Below the pieces are notes generated by a model. That model did not search any database. It was not told the DNA's origin and was given only the letters and a program-made list of their open reading frames with translations. The position numbers and the translations under genes are program-made. Below, piece by piece: positions 8,864-17,501 of a stretch of 64,000 bases of DNA. Source of the DNA: Ignavibacteria bacterium (lineage in GTDB: Bacteria > Bacteroidota > Ignavibacteria > Ch128b); NCBI GenBank assembly GCA_013177855.1, contig JABLYA010000001.1, positions 2,498,983 through 2,562,982 of the forward strand, given 5' to 3'. How positions within the stretch are numbered: the first letter of the stretch is position 1; the number at the start of each line of letters is the position of its first letter.

Positions 8864-8955
8864 TGATTAGTCGGGGAGACAGGATTCGAATCCCGATAAA
8901 TCGGGATTTCGAAAAATTTCTTACGAAATTTTTCTCAACCTGCTATTCTTCTTGG
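8864..8955 (-). pseudogene. Partial tRNA-Pro duplicate interrupted by a palindromic insertion
   Basis: Bases 8864-8890 are identical to 8981-9007, which cover the 3' acceptor and T-arm of the intact tRNA-Pro plus 7 flanking bases. Similarity resumes at 8939-8955 (CCTGC...CTTCTTGG) and matches the region toward the anticodon arm. The copy is split by a 46-base palindromic insert at 8891-8936, flanked on both sides by AA (8889-8890 and 8937-8938). The 5' half of the tRNA is missing, so it cannot be functional. Confidence 0.75.
8891..8936. mobile_element. Double-hairpin palindromic mini-element
   Basis: The insert consists of hairpin 1, TCCCGATAAATCGGGA (perfect palindrome), followed by hairpin 2, GAAAAATTTC-TTAC-GAAATTTTTC. 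It ends in CTC and is bounded by AA on each side, as a 2-base target duplication would be. Insertions inside the CRISPR repeats at 60174-60237 and 60454-60517 have the same head and architecture but a different second hairpin. It codes for nothing; a non-autonomous palindromic element is the most economical reading. Confidence 0.6.
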
Positions 8956-8987
8956 AATTAATAATGAGGGATTGAGGAAGTGATTAG

Positions 8988-9062
8988 TCGGGGAGACAGG
9001 ATTCGAACCTGCGACTTCTTGGTCCCAAACCAAGCGCTCTAGCCGGGCTGAGCTACTCCCCG
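8988..9062 (-). tRNA. tRNA-Pro (anticodon TGG)
   Basis: On the reverse strand a full cloverleaf is seen. The acceptor stem CGGGGAG pairs with CTCCCCG and is followed by discriminator A. The D-arm contains GCTCAGCCCGG, the anticodon arm CTTGG-TTTGGGA-CCAAG has anticodon TGG, and the T-arm carries GGTTCGAATCC. CCA is not encoded. The 3' end of this gene is partly duplicated about 117 bases away. Confidence 0.95.
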
Positions 9063-9155
9063 ATTATTTTTCAGATTTTGTGAGAACAATCTTTTCAAAA
9101 TTGCGATGCAAATTTAATAAAAAATTTTATTTATGTCTATGAAGCTCAATAAAAT

Positions 9156-10301
9156 TTAATTTCTCACCGGCATTAATTGTGAATATTTCATAACCCTGAG
9201 CTTAGTTTCACGCCAGATTATTTTGTTGTAAATAAATGGAGAAAACCAGATTAAACCCATTATCAAATCTTTTAATGGGACAAAGAGAAAATGTCTGAAC
9301 TTTAGATTTGAACAAATTAGTCTTGATGTTAAGTAGTCAAAACAAATTTTTAATAGTATTGCTGAGAGAGAAATGTAATAAAAATTTTTGTAGAAGATAA
9401 GATTCAGAACTGCCAGAAGAGTTGTGTTGGTGAAAAATTCAAGAACATAAAAAAATGGATCAATTTTTAATCGCATTAATGTCCAGCGTCTGTGACGATT
9501 TACCAACTTACTTAAAGACCATCTTTCATTGATATTGTCAATTGTAATTGTTGATGTAAAAACTTTATATCCCAATTTTTTTACTTCAAGTCCCATTAAG
9601 TGATCTTCAGCCAGAACATTCTTAAATTTCACAAAACCATTCATTAATTCTAATAAATTTCTTCTAATTAAAATTGCTTTCCCAATAGTTATTTGAATAT
9701 TTGCAACAGAGCTTGCCGCCTGGACTATTCCGAAAACAAATGAGTTTAGATGTAGATTTTCAAATAAAGCAAAAATATTTTTTGCACATTTTCCTTTAAT
9801 TGCAGCTGTTACTAAACCAACTTTTTCATCTTTAAAGTGCTTTAAAATCTTTTTCAAAAAATCTCTCTCAACTCTTGTATTGCTATCGCTAATGAAAATT
9901 ATTTCGCCATTAGCAAATGGATATATATTGTTTAAATTGTTGATCTTGGGATTTAATCCAATTTCAGTTTTATCAATAACAATCTTAGTTTTAACTTTAG
10001 TGTGCTCTTTAATAAGTCTTTCAACGATTTCAATTGCTGGATCACTTTCAGAATGAAAACCAAAGATTACTTCATAATCGGGGTAATCAAGTTCGAGAAA
10101 GGACTTGATATTTTCTTCAAGTCCATCGTCAATTCCTTTTAGTGGTTTTAATATTGAAACTTTTGGATATTTCGGGAGATCTTTTTCTGAAAAGATAAAA
10201 CACTTCTCTTTTCTGACATTGATGAATGAATTAATTAAAACAATTATATGATAGGAAAGGCTGATGATTATACCTGTAAACAATACAACAAAAAATATCA
10301 T
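9156..10301 (-). CDS. Membrane glycosyltransferase, family 2/GT21-like (ceramide glucosyltransferase-type)
   Basis: This 381-residue protein has an N-terminal membrane anchor (about 1-25), a GT-A catalytic domain and C-terminal hydrophobic segments. Catalytic markers fit the GT21 arrangement: D57-D58, D139-S-N, A-E-D233 and R269-H-R-R-W273 (the (Q/R)xxRW motif). Relatives transfer sugars from nucleotide-sugars to lipid acceptors at the inner membrane; the donor and acceptor here are unknown. AAGGA precedes the start. It is the last gene of a reverse-strand run PAP2 - GH1 - this gene, which points to glycolipid or glycan turnover. Confidence 0.85.
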   Translation of the reverse strand: MIFFVVLFTGIIISLSYHIIVLINSFINVRKEKCFIFSEKDLPKYPKVSILKPLKGIDDGLEENIKSFLELDYPDYEVIFGFHSESDPAIEIVERLIKEHTKVKTKIVIDKTEIGLNPKINNLNNIYPFANGEIIFISDSNTRVERDFLKKILKHFKDEKVGLVTAAIKGKCAKNIFALFENLHLNSFVFGIVQAASSVANIQITIGKAILIRRNLLELMNGFVKFKNVLAEDHLMGLEVKKLGYKVFTSTITIDNINERWSLSKLVNRHRRWTLMRLKIDPFFYVLEFFTNTTLLAVLNLIFYKNFYYISLSAILLKICFDYLTSRLICSNLKFRHFLFVPLKDLIMGLIWFSPFIYNKIIWRETKLRVMKYSQLMPVRN

Positions 10302-10336
10302 ATGCTTGTTTTTTCCTTCTCTAGTAATTCGAACTT

Positions 10337-11581
10337 TCAGGAGTAATGTTGAATTAGTTCTTTGTAAAAATAAAAACTCTCTTTCGGAATTCTCTTAAAA
10401 TTATTTTCATAATCAACAAAGACCAATCCAAATCTTTTAGATTTACCGTAAAGCCATTCGTAATTATCTATTAAACTCCAATAAAAATATCCTCGAACAT
10501 CAATATTTTGTTCCATCGCTTTATACATAAACTTCAAATGTTTCTTTAAGAATTTTTTTCGAATTTCCTCATTATTAATTGCAATTCCATTTTCTGTGAT
10601 GATAATTGGTTTATTATACTTAGATACCATCTTTAATATTTTAAGAAGACCTTTAGGATAAATTTCCCAGCCTGTGTCTGTTTCAGGATGTTTAGTGTAA
10701 AAATGAAATGGATTATCAATGCTGAATCTAAATTTCGTAAATAATCTGTAATAATAATTTACTCCCCAGAAATCGATTTTATTGTTTAGCTCAATTTCAT
10801 TTTCGAATTTTAATAGTGTAGGAAGATTTGCAATTAACCTGTTTGTAACAAAAGCATCTAAAATCATTCTATTAAAAAATTGGTCAATCCTGTTTCTGAC
10901 TGCTTTATCGAGTAAAAACCAATCTCTTTCACTCTTAAAAACTATAAAATGCTTGGCTATTCCGATCTGTGAATCTTTTGAGTTCGATTTAATGAGATCA
11001 TAAATTTTACCATGTGCTTTTAAAATGTTTGAAAGAGCGACCATCATTGTATCGAGATTTTTTATACCAGGTGGAAAATTTCCTTCACCGTATCCAGCCA
11101 TAACCCAGACCATCGGTTCGTTGAATGTAATCCAGTATTTGATTCGATCTCTAAAGCGGGAAAAAATTTTTTCGACGTAGTTATAGAAAACTTCTATCGA
11201 ATTTTCATTATGCCATGGAGAATATTCGTGAAACCAGATTGGATGTGAAAAGTGATGTAACGTTAAGAATGGTTCGATTTGATTTTCTAAAAGATAATCA
11301 ATCATTCGTTCATATTGGTCGAGAGCTTCTTCAGAAAAACGATTTATCTCAGGTTGAATCCTTGCCCATTCGAATGATAATCGGTAAGCATTTACACCAA
11401 GCGTTTTTAATAACTTAAAATCTTCTTCCCACATCAACCAGTGATTTGATCCATTATCGTAAATTGGATCAAGTCCAGCTTTCTTAAATTTTCCTTCCTT
11501 TTCCCATTTAGTAAAGTCGTTTTCGATATTTCCTTCGATTTGAAAAGAAGAAGTAGCTACTCCCCAGAAAAATTGTTTCAT
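10337..11581 (-). CDS. Glycoside hydrolase family 1 (beta-glucosidase-like)
   Basis: This 414-residue protein opens with FFWGVATSSFQIEG, the usual GH1 start. The acid/base glutamate is E155 in TFNEP and the nucleophile is E330 in ITENG. It lacks a signal peptide, so it acts in the cytoplasm on imported or endogenous beta-glycosides. Specificity (glucose, galactose, other) cannot be read from sequence alone. The start codon overlaps the stop of the upstream PAP2 gene by 4 bases, indicating translational coupling. It is slightly shorter than classical 440-480 residue members. Confidence 0.92.
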   Translation of the reverse strand: MKQFFWGVATSSFQIEGNIENDFTKWEKEGKFKKAGLDPIYDNGSNHWLMWEEDFKLLKTLGVNAYRLSFEWARIQPEINRFSEEALDQYERMIDYLLENQIEPFLTLHHFSHPIWFHEYSPWHNENSIEVFYNYVEKIFSRFRDRIKYWITFNEPMVWVMAGYGEGNFPPGIKNLDTMMVALSNILKAHGKIYDLIKSNSKDSQIGIAKHFIVFKSERDWFLLDKAVRNRIDQFFNRMILDAFVTNRLIANLPTLLKFENEIELNNKIDFWGVNYYYRLFTKFRFSIDNPFHFYTKHPETDTGWEIYPKGLLKILKMVSKYNKPIIITENGIAINNEEIRKKFLKKHLKFMYKAMEQNIDVRGYFYWSLIDNYEWLYGKSKRFGLVFVDYENNFKRIPKESFYFYKELIQHYS

Positions 11582-12129
11582 AGAATTATGTTGATAAGTT
11601 CAATAGAAATCATTGCAATTGAAAATCCTAATTGTGAACCAATTAAAACATCAGTTGGGTAATGTAAATTTAAGATAATTCGAGATATTCCAACAAGGAT
11701 AGCGTAAAGGAAGAGAATGAATGTAAAAATTGGGAAATAAATACTAATTAATGTGGCAAATAAAAAAGCAGCTGAAGTATGACCTGAGGGGAAACTGTAT
11801 CTGTCTGGCGGCAGGATTGGAATGTTATTGATTTTAAGTCTCTCAAATGGTCTTAATCTTCTGATTGAATTTTTGATTGTAAAATAAAAGATTCTTTCGA
11901 TTGAAAATGCTGCAGCGAAAACAAAAAATTCTTTCAAACTTAATTTTGAATTAATTAGCATTACAAAGATTATTATTGGATACAAAAAGCCATCACCGAG
12001 GCGAGTAAATACTATAAAAAAGTTTCTTATCCAATTTGTTCGTTTCAATTTATTATTAAAAATGAAGCCGCTTATATTTTGCATCAAAATATCTTCGATT
12101 ATCTGAATTTTTTCTATTGCAGCTATCAT
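11578..12129 (-). CDS. PAP2-family membrane phosphatase
   Basis: This 183-residue protein carries the three phosphatase motifs in order: KNSIRRLRP (about 86-94), PSGH (about 113-116) and SRIILNLHYPTD (about 147-158), among several hydrophobic segments. PAP2 enzymes hydrolyse lipid phosphates or undecaprenyl diphosphate at the membrane. As first gene of the reverse-strand run with GH1 and a GT21-like transferase it may serve lipid-linked sugar recycling; this is inference. It is transcribed divergently from the GT4 gene across a 146-base gap. Confidence 0.9.
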   Translation of the reverse strand: MIAAIEKIQIIEDILMQNISGFIFNNKLKRTNWIRNFFIVFTRLGDGFLYPIIIFVMLINSKLSLKEFFVFAAAFSIERIFYFTIKNSIRRLRPFERLKINNIPILPPDRYSFPSGHTSAAFLFATLISIYFPIFTFILFLYAILVGISRIILNLHYPTDVLIGSQLGFSIAMISIELINIIL

Positions 12130-12275
12130 AGTCTAAACCTGTTTTTTGTAAACTTAAGTTTGTAATGTTTTCATTTTGTTAAATCATTGTTAATTAATTG
12201 TAAATTCTTTTGGAACTTTAATATTTTTTTGTGAATAAAATCGCTGGAATTTCAAAGGCTAATAAAGGAGGCATT

Positions 12276-14552
12276 ATGTTAAGAAATCAAAAAATCAAAA
12301 AAATAGCTTATATAGGAAACTATTTACCTCGAAAATGTGGAATTGCAACCTTCACTTATGACTTATATCATTCTATCCGAAATCAATACCCTGAAACTGA
12401 TTCAATTGTGCTTGCTATCACAGATAAAAATCAAAGTTTTGATTACCCGCCAGAAGTAAGATTCGAAATAATAAAACAAGACATTACTTCCTATCAAAAA
12501 GCAGCTGACTTCCTGAATTATAATAACATTGACATTGTCAGTCTTCAGCACGAATACGGAATTTTCGGTGGAATTGAAGGAAGTCATATTCTTGCCTTAC
12601 TTAGAAATTTAAGAGTTCCCGTAGTTTCGACTTTACACACTATACTTGAAGAACCCAATCCAGAACAAAAAAGAGTATTGAAAGAAATTATAAATCATTC
12701 ATCAAAAGTTATATCAATGACTGAAAAAGGATATAAATTCTTAAGAGAAATTTACAAAGTTCCTGACGAAAAAATTGATATAATTCCCCACGGTATTCCT
12801 GATATGCCTTTTGTGGATCCAAACTTTTATAAAGATAGATTCGGTGTTGAAGGTAAATTTGTCATTCTAACATTTGGACTTCTTTCTCCAGGAAAAGGAA
12901 TTGAGTATGTTCTTTGGGCTCTGCCAAAAGTAATTGAGAAATTTCCGAATGTCGTGTACATAATTTTGGGTGCAACACATCCTAACATTGTAAAAGAACA
13001 GGGTGAATCCTATCGTTTAAGTCTTGAAAGATTAGCGCACGAACTTGGAATAAAGAAGAATGTAATTTTTTACAATCGATTTGTTAGCTCAGAAGAATTA
13101 AAAGAGTTTATTGGTGCTGCTGATATTTACATAACTCCTTATCTCAATAAAGCTCAAATAACTTCTGGAACTTTATCGTATTCATTTGGTTGTGGCAAGG
13201 CTGTTATTTCAACTCCATACTGGCATGCTGAAGAATTACTTGCCGATGACAGAGGGGTTTTGGTTCCTTTCAGAGATTCTGAAGCAATTGCAAACGCAAT
13301 TATTGATCTTCTTTCCAATGAAGCCAAAAGACATTCGATGCGAAAGAAGGCATATATGCTGGGCCGTGAAATGGTTTGGAGCAATATTGCTCATTTATAT
13401 GTAAATACATTTCAGCAGGCGAGAGAATTAGCAGCACAAAAAATTTTATCAGTCCCAACATTAAGAACCCTTGACGATCAACGAATGGAATTACCAGAAT
13501 TTAATTTAAAGCATATAATCAATCTAACTGATTCGATTGGAATCTTTCAGCATGCTAAGTTCTCCATACCAAGATATTCAGAAGGATACTGTCTTGATGA
13601 TAATGCTCGTGCTTTACTTTTTACTGTTCAATTAGACGATTTAGGCATAGCCGATGAGAATGTTTTCAGACTTGCGAATATTTATTCTGCTTTCATTGAT
13701 TATTCCTATAATCCTAAACAGAAAAGATTCAGAAATTTTATGAATTTTGAAAGAAAATGGATTGAAGAGGTTGGTTCAGATGATTCTCAGGGTAGAGCGG
13801 TTTGGGCACTTGGTACTGTAGTTGGAAAATCTTCAAGAAAAAATCTTCAGATTTGGGCAACTCAATTATTTAATGAAGCAATTCAAATAATTCCAGACCT
13901 TACTTCGCCACGAGCCTGGGCTTTTGGCTTGCTCGGCATAAACGAATATTTGCACAAAATGAGTGGTGATAGACTTGTGCTCTCAATTCGTGATCTACTT
14001 GTAGATAAATTGATGAAGTTATACTCTAATGTAGCCGATGCAGATTGGAAATGGTTTGAAAATTACCTGACATATGACAACGCAAAAATATCTCAGGCAC
14101 TGATTGTTAGTGGTTATGATATGAGAAACAGTGAAGTGCTTTCTGTAGGAATTGAAACATTAAAATGGTTAATTAATCAGCAATTGACGGAGAAAGGCAA
14201 TTTTTCTCCTATTGGTTCAGAGGGTTGGTTTACCAGAGGAGGTGAGAAAGCTCGTTATGATCAACAACCTGTATCAACCTGTGATGCTGTTTTAGCTTGT
14301 GCAGAAGCTTATAGAATTACTGGTGATGAAGATTGGTACGAACTATCGAGATTAATATTTGAATGGTTCTTCGGCAAAAACGATCTTGGTTTGCCGCTCT
14401 ATGATGCAACAACTGGTGGTTGTTATGATGCTTTGCAGATGGATCGTGTTAATCTAAATCAAGGTGCTGAATCAACTCTTAGTTTCTTTATTGCACTTGC
14501 ACAAATTTATCGAATTGAAAATATGGTAAAAGCTTATGAAAAAATTAAATAG
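12276..14552 (+). CDS. GT4-type glycosyltransferase fused to a helical C-terminal domain
   Basis: The start is ATG 12276, with AAGGAGG at 12264-12270; an upstream in-frame start lacks a site. The 758-residue product has an N-terminal GT-B/GT4 transferase (about 1-390): GNYLPRKCGIATFT near the start, GLLSPGKG at the donor-domain boundary, and an S-G-T-L-S-Y-S-F-G-C-G-K-A acceptor/donor loop. The second half (about 390-758) is rich in W and helices (SPRAWAFGLLG) and resembles an (alpha/alpha) barrel seen in glycosidase-like proteins. It is followed after 37 bases by a GH130 gene. Such pairs handle mannose-type oligosaccharides; the actual substrate is not visible. Confidence 0.82.
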   Translation: MLRNQKIKKIAYIGNYLPRKCGIATFTYDLYHSIRNQYPETDSIVLAITDKNQSFDYPPEVRFEIIKQDITSYQKAADFLNYNNIDIVSLQHEYGIFGGIEGSHILALLRNLRVPVVSTLHTILEEPNPEQKRVLKEIINHSSKVISMTEKGYKFLREIYKVPDEKIDIIPHGIPDMPFVDPNFYKDRFGVEGKFVILTFGLLSPGKGIEYVLWALPKVIEKFPNVVYIILGATHPNIVKEQGESYRLSLERLAHELGIKKNVIFYNRFVSSEELKEFIGAADIYITPYLNKAQITSGTLSYSFGCGKAVISTPYWHAEELLADDRGVLVPFRDSEAIANAIIDLLSNEAKRHSMRKKAYMLGREMVWSNIAHLYVNTFQQARELAAQKILSVPTLRTLDDQRMELPEFNLKHIINLTDSIGIFQHAKFSIPRYSEGYCLDDNARALLFTVQLDDLGIADENVFRLANIYSAFIDYSYNPKQKRFRNFMNFERKWIEEVGSDDSQGRAVWALGTVVGKSSRKNLQIWATQLFNEAIQIIPDLTSPRAWAFGLLGINEYLHKMSGDRLVLSIRDLLVDKLMKLYSNVADADWKWFENYLTYDNAKISQALIVSGYDMRNSEVLSVGIETLKWLINQQLTEKGNFSPIGSEGWFTRGGEKARYDQQPVSTCDAVLACAEAYRITGDEDWYELSRLIFEWFFGKNDLGLPLYDATTGGCYDALQMDRVNLNQGAESTLSFFIALAQIYRIENMVKAYEKIK

Positions 14553-14589
14553 GTTGAAGATTGAGTTTAAATAAAAAGAGGAGAGAAAT

Positions 14590-15558
14590 ATGAGTAATTC
14601 AAAAGTTGAATTATTCAAGAAATATAAAGATAATCCAATTATTACGATTCAAAATATACCTTACAAATCAAACTCAGTCTTTAATGCTGGTGCAGTAAAA
14701 TTTGGTGATGAGACAATTCTCTTGATGCGTATAGAGGATATGAGAGGAATATCTCATCTAACAATCGCAAGGAGTAAAAATGGAGTTGATAACTGGAGAA
14801 TTGATAGAAAACCAACTTTGCAACCAGAACCAGAAAAATTTCCTGAAGAAATATGGGGGATTGAAGATCCAAGGATAACTTTTCTAGAAGAACTAAATAA
14901 ATATGCAATCACTTACACTGCTTATTCTCACGGGGGACCACTTGTCTCGTTAGCACTGACTGAAGATTTTGAAAAATTTGAAAAAGTGGGCGCTATACTT
15001 CCACCCGAAGATAAAGATGCAGCACTTTTCCCTGTTAAGTTTAATAATCGCTGGGCAATGATACACAGGCCTATAATTTCAACTCCTTATTCTGCGGCTC
15101 ACATTTGGATATCTTTTTCACCTGATTTGTTTCATTGGGGTGAACATAGAATCTTAATTCGTGCTCGAGATGGTGCATGGTGGGATGCCAATAAAATTGG
15201 TCTTTCTCCTCCGCCAATTTTAATTCCCGAAGGATGGTTGATACTATATCATGGTGTTAAGAAAACAGCTGGCGGTTCAATTTATAGGCTTGGTCTGGCT
15301 TTGCTTGATAAAGAAAATCCTACAAAAGTCCTGCGAAGAAGTGATGAATGGATTTTTGGTCCTCGCGAATTTTATGAGAGAGAAGGTGATGTTGATGACG
15401 TTGTTTTCCCTTGCGGTTGGATTGTTGAAGGAGATGAAGTCAGATTGTATTACGGTGCAGCGGATACTTCAATTGCACTTGCGTTTGCTAATCTAAATGA
15501 ATTGAGAGAATATATTCTGAATTGCCCTGAAGCTGAAGAAGCTAAAAGATGGGGCTGA
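14590..15558 (+). CDS. Glycoside hydrolase family 130 (beta-1,4-mannooligosaccharide phosphorylase-type)
   Basis: This 322-residue cytoplasmic protein shows the five-bladed propeller pattern of GH130. RIEDMRG occurs at about 48-54, the conserved WGIEDPR at about 92-98 with the expected catalytic aspartate, a late W-W-D-A-N-K-I-G, and YYGAAD near the C-terminus. GH130 enzymes phosphorolyse or hydrolyse beta-mannosides. It lies in an operon with the GT4 fusion gene and has a strong GAGGAGA ribosome-binding site. A rho-independent hairpin follows at 15634. Confidence 0.9.
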   Translation: MSNSKVELFKKYKDNPIITIQNIPYKSNSVFNAGAVKFGDETILLMRIEDMRGISHLTIARSKNGVDNWRIDRKPTLQPEPEKFPEEIWGIEDPRITFLEELNKYAITYTAYSHGGPLVSLALTEDFEKFEKVGAILPPEDKDAALFPVKFNNRWAMIHRPIISTPYSAAHIWISFSPDLFHWGEHRILIRARDGAWWDANKIGLSPPPILIPEGWLILYHGVKKTAGGSIYRLGLALLDKENPTKVLRRSDEWIFGPREFYEREGDVDDVVFPCGWIVEGDEVRLYYGAADTSIALAFANLNELREYILNCPEAEEAKRWG

Positions 15559-15633
15559 AACTTTGGAGTATACAATTTTTCAATGTATTAATAATGGTGA
15601 ACAGCTTTTATTAAGTGCCTTTAAGAAGATTTT

Positions 15634-15671
15634 AAAAAAGTCAGGTTGAATAAACTCAACCTGACTTTTTT
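15634..15671. terminator. Bidirectional rho-independent terminator between GH130 and bshC
   Basis: A perfect inverted repeat, AAAAAAGTCAGGTTGA and its complement, flanks a six-base loop. The runs of A and T at the two ends give a U-tract in both directions. It lies between two convergent genes and serves both. Confidence 0.88.
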
Positions 15672-15674
15672 ACT

Positions 15675-17300
15675 TTATCCAATCTGTATTAACTGATGTT
15701 CAAATAAATTTATATCAAGGTTTTCAAAAAGATAATCAATCACATTAAGTGAATATTTATTTGCGAAGTAGATAAAATTGATCTCACGTTCCTGCAGATT
15801 TTCATCTGGGAACAGAATGTTTGATGTCTTGTAAATTTGCCTGAAGATTATTTCGTTTCTTTTCTTTTGTGCTGCCAGAGCTTTTTCTTTTAGAACACCA
15901 AGACTTTGGACTACTTTATTATGGGTGGTTTTAATCACATCTTCTAAGGTTGAATCAATTTTAACAAGATTTTCTTTCAAGTAATTAAAAGGACTTTCTA
16001 TTTCCTGATAAACTTTCTCAAAAATATTTTGTACTTTTATTTCAGAATTTTTATCTGTGATATTAGTTGCAAGAGTTTCAAGATCATTAAAAAAATCCTG
16101 AAGTTTTAATTCATATTTATTTAAAATGTTCTGGACTTTTGCTTCAATTACTGTTGCACTTGCACGGGGGAAAAGAATTGGAGGAGTTAGATTATGAATT
16201 GCGTAGTAAGGATAAATTTGAGCATGATAACAAATTTCTGAAGGTCCTGCGATATAGTAAGCAGTTGGAAAAATGAAATCTTGGCAAATGGGTCGTAAAA
16301 CAACATTTGGACTAAATTTTTCTGGAGTTGAATTTATCTCAGCAATTAATTGATCATAAGTAAATTTTTTTCGTTTTCCTTTTAATCTAAAATCATTACC
16401 TGCTGGTTCAATTAAATATCTTCCTCCATCCTCGAAATAAAATAAATTAATAGGTTTAATCTTAACTTGAGCATGATAATTTTCTTCGAGCTTAGCACTT
16501 CTTAAAATCAATTCTTCAGAAATAAATTGAGAGTTCTCGATATCCTTTCTAAAAATATTTTTAAGCCAGTCTTTAACCTCAATATCTTGTGGATCAAACA
16601 CTATTAGACCATATTTATCAAAAAACATCTTCATTAAACCAACGAAACCAGACTTAAAACTCGCACCAGCATAATAAAATTTCTTTACCAGGTTGATTAC
16701 ATCTGACTTGAATTCAGTTTCTCTTAAGGAGGTCGAAATTTTTTCAATAAAACTCTCAATTGTCAAATCAAACTGATAGTTCCCCATTGGTCCGCGATTA
16801 GTTTCAGCATCAAGTCCATCTTCATATGTAATTTTTGTTAAACTGTTTTCATTATCAAGAATTTTTATCCAATTAACTTCATCGAAATCATGATCATCAC
16901 CTTCCAGCCAAAAGATAGGAACGAATTTTAACTCAGGATAGAGTTCATTCAATTGTTCTGCAAGTTTGATGGATGTAATTACTTTGTAGATTGTGTAAAG
17001 AGGTCCAAGCAATATTCCAAGTTGTTGACCTGTTATTATTGCGAATGTATTCTCCGAGAGCAAAGCATCAATGTTTTGTTTTGTTTTTTCAGAGATATTT
17101 TCCTCGGCATATTGTTTTTTTATTATTTGAACTAATTTTTCTCGATGTTCTAAATCTTTATTAAAGTTTTCGAGATTTTTAATAAGTGCCTCGTTATCCC
17201 TGAAATTAGTAGGATAGAATTCTTTTACATTTTCAAAATTTTCAATGTAGTCAATGAATAACTGTAGATTGATTGGAATTTCAGAATGCTTAATTGACAT
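15675..17300 (-). CDS. bshC: Bacillithiol biosynthesis cysteine-adding enzyme BshC
   Basis: The start is taken at ATG 17298-17300, which has GAGG a few bases upstream, giving 541 residues; a longer frame upstream would read almost to the tRNA. Diagnostic stretches are ITGQQLGILLGPLYTIYK (about 87-104), FWLEGDDHDFDEVN (about 127-140) and GPSEICYHAQIYP (about 352-364), with a C-terminal coiled-coil region. BshC adds cysteine to GlcN-malate, the last step of bacillithiol synthesis. No bshA or bshB is nearby. Bacillithiol use is common in Firmicutes and in Bacteroidetes/Chlorobi relatives. Confidence 0.93.
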   Translation of the reverse strand: MSIKHSEIPINLQLFIDYIENFENVKEFYPTNFRDNEALIKNLENFNKDLEHREKLVQIIKKQYAEENISEKTKQNIDALLSENTFAIITGQQLGILLGPLYTIYKVITSIKLAEQLNELYPELKFVPIFWLEGDDHDFDEVNWIKILDNENSLTKITYEDGLDAETNRGPMGNYQFDLTIESFIEKISTSLRETEFKSDVINLVKKFYYAGASFKSGFVGLMKMFFDKYGLIVFDPQDIEVKDWLKNIFRKDIENSQFISEELILRSAKLEENYHAQVKIKPINLFYFEDGGRYLIEPAGNDFRLKGKRKKFTYDQLIAEINSTPEKFSPNVVLRPICQDFIFPTAYYIAGPSEICYHAQIYPYYAIHNLTPPILFPRASATVIEAKVQNILNKYELKLQDFFNDLETLATNITDKNSEIKVQNIFEKVYQEIESPFNYLKENLVKIDSTLEDVIKTTHNKVVQSLGVLKEKALAAQKKRNEIIFRQIYKTSNILFPDENLQEREINFIYFANKYSLNVIDYLFENLDINLFEHQLIQIG

Positions 17301-17424
17301 TTTAACCTCAAATAAATTTACATTTTTGTTTTTCACACAAAAATAAGTATTGATCAAAAATAAAACCTGATTGAATAAAAATTTTAGAATTTGAAAATTT
17401 TTGATAACTTTGCATCGAAATTTT

Positions 17425-17497
17425 GGGGCCATAGCTCAGTTGGGAGAGCGTCTGAATGGCATTCAGAAGGTCGGGGGTTCGACTCCCCCTGGCTCCA
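17425..17497 (+). tRNA. tRNA-Ala (anticodon GGC)
   Basis: The full cloverleaf is visible. Acceptor GGGGCCA pairs with TGGCTCC and discriminator A. The D-arm is GCTCAGTTGGGAGAGC, the anticodon arm TCTGA-ATGGCAT-TCAGA has anticodon GGC, and the T-arm has GGGTTCGACTCCC. CCA is not encoded; the genome continues CAAG and then the ATG of a GIY-YIG gene. Confidence 0.95.
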
Positions 17498-17501
17498 CAA
17501 G

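Noticed and set aside
8864-9007. Phage or integrative element attachment sites at tRNA-Pro
   Set aside because: No integrase or cargo lies between or near the 27-base copies; only about 90 bases separate them, and similarity extends beyond a core.
12155-12162. TAAGTTTG as a Bacteroidetes-type -7 promoter box upstream of the GT4 gene
   Set aside because: No TTTG box lies at the expected distance upstream; in this AT-rich sequence the match is likely by chance.
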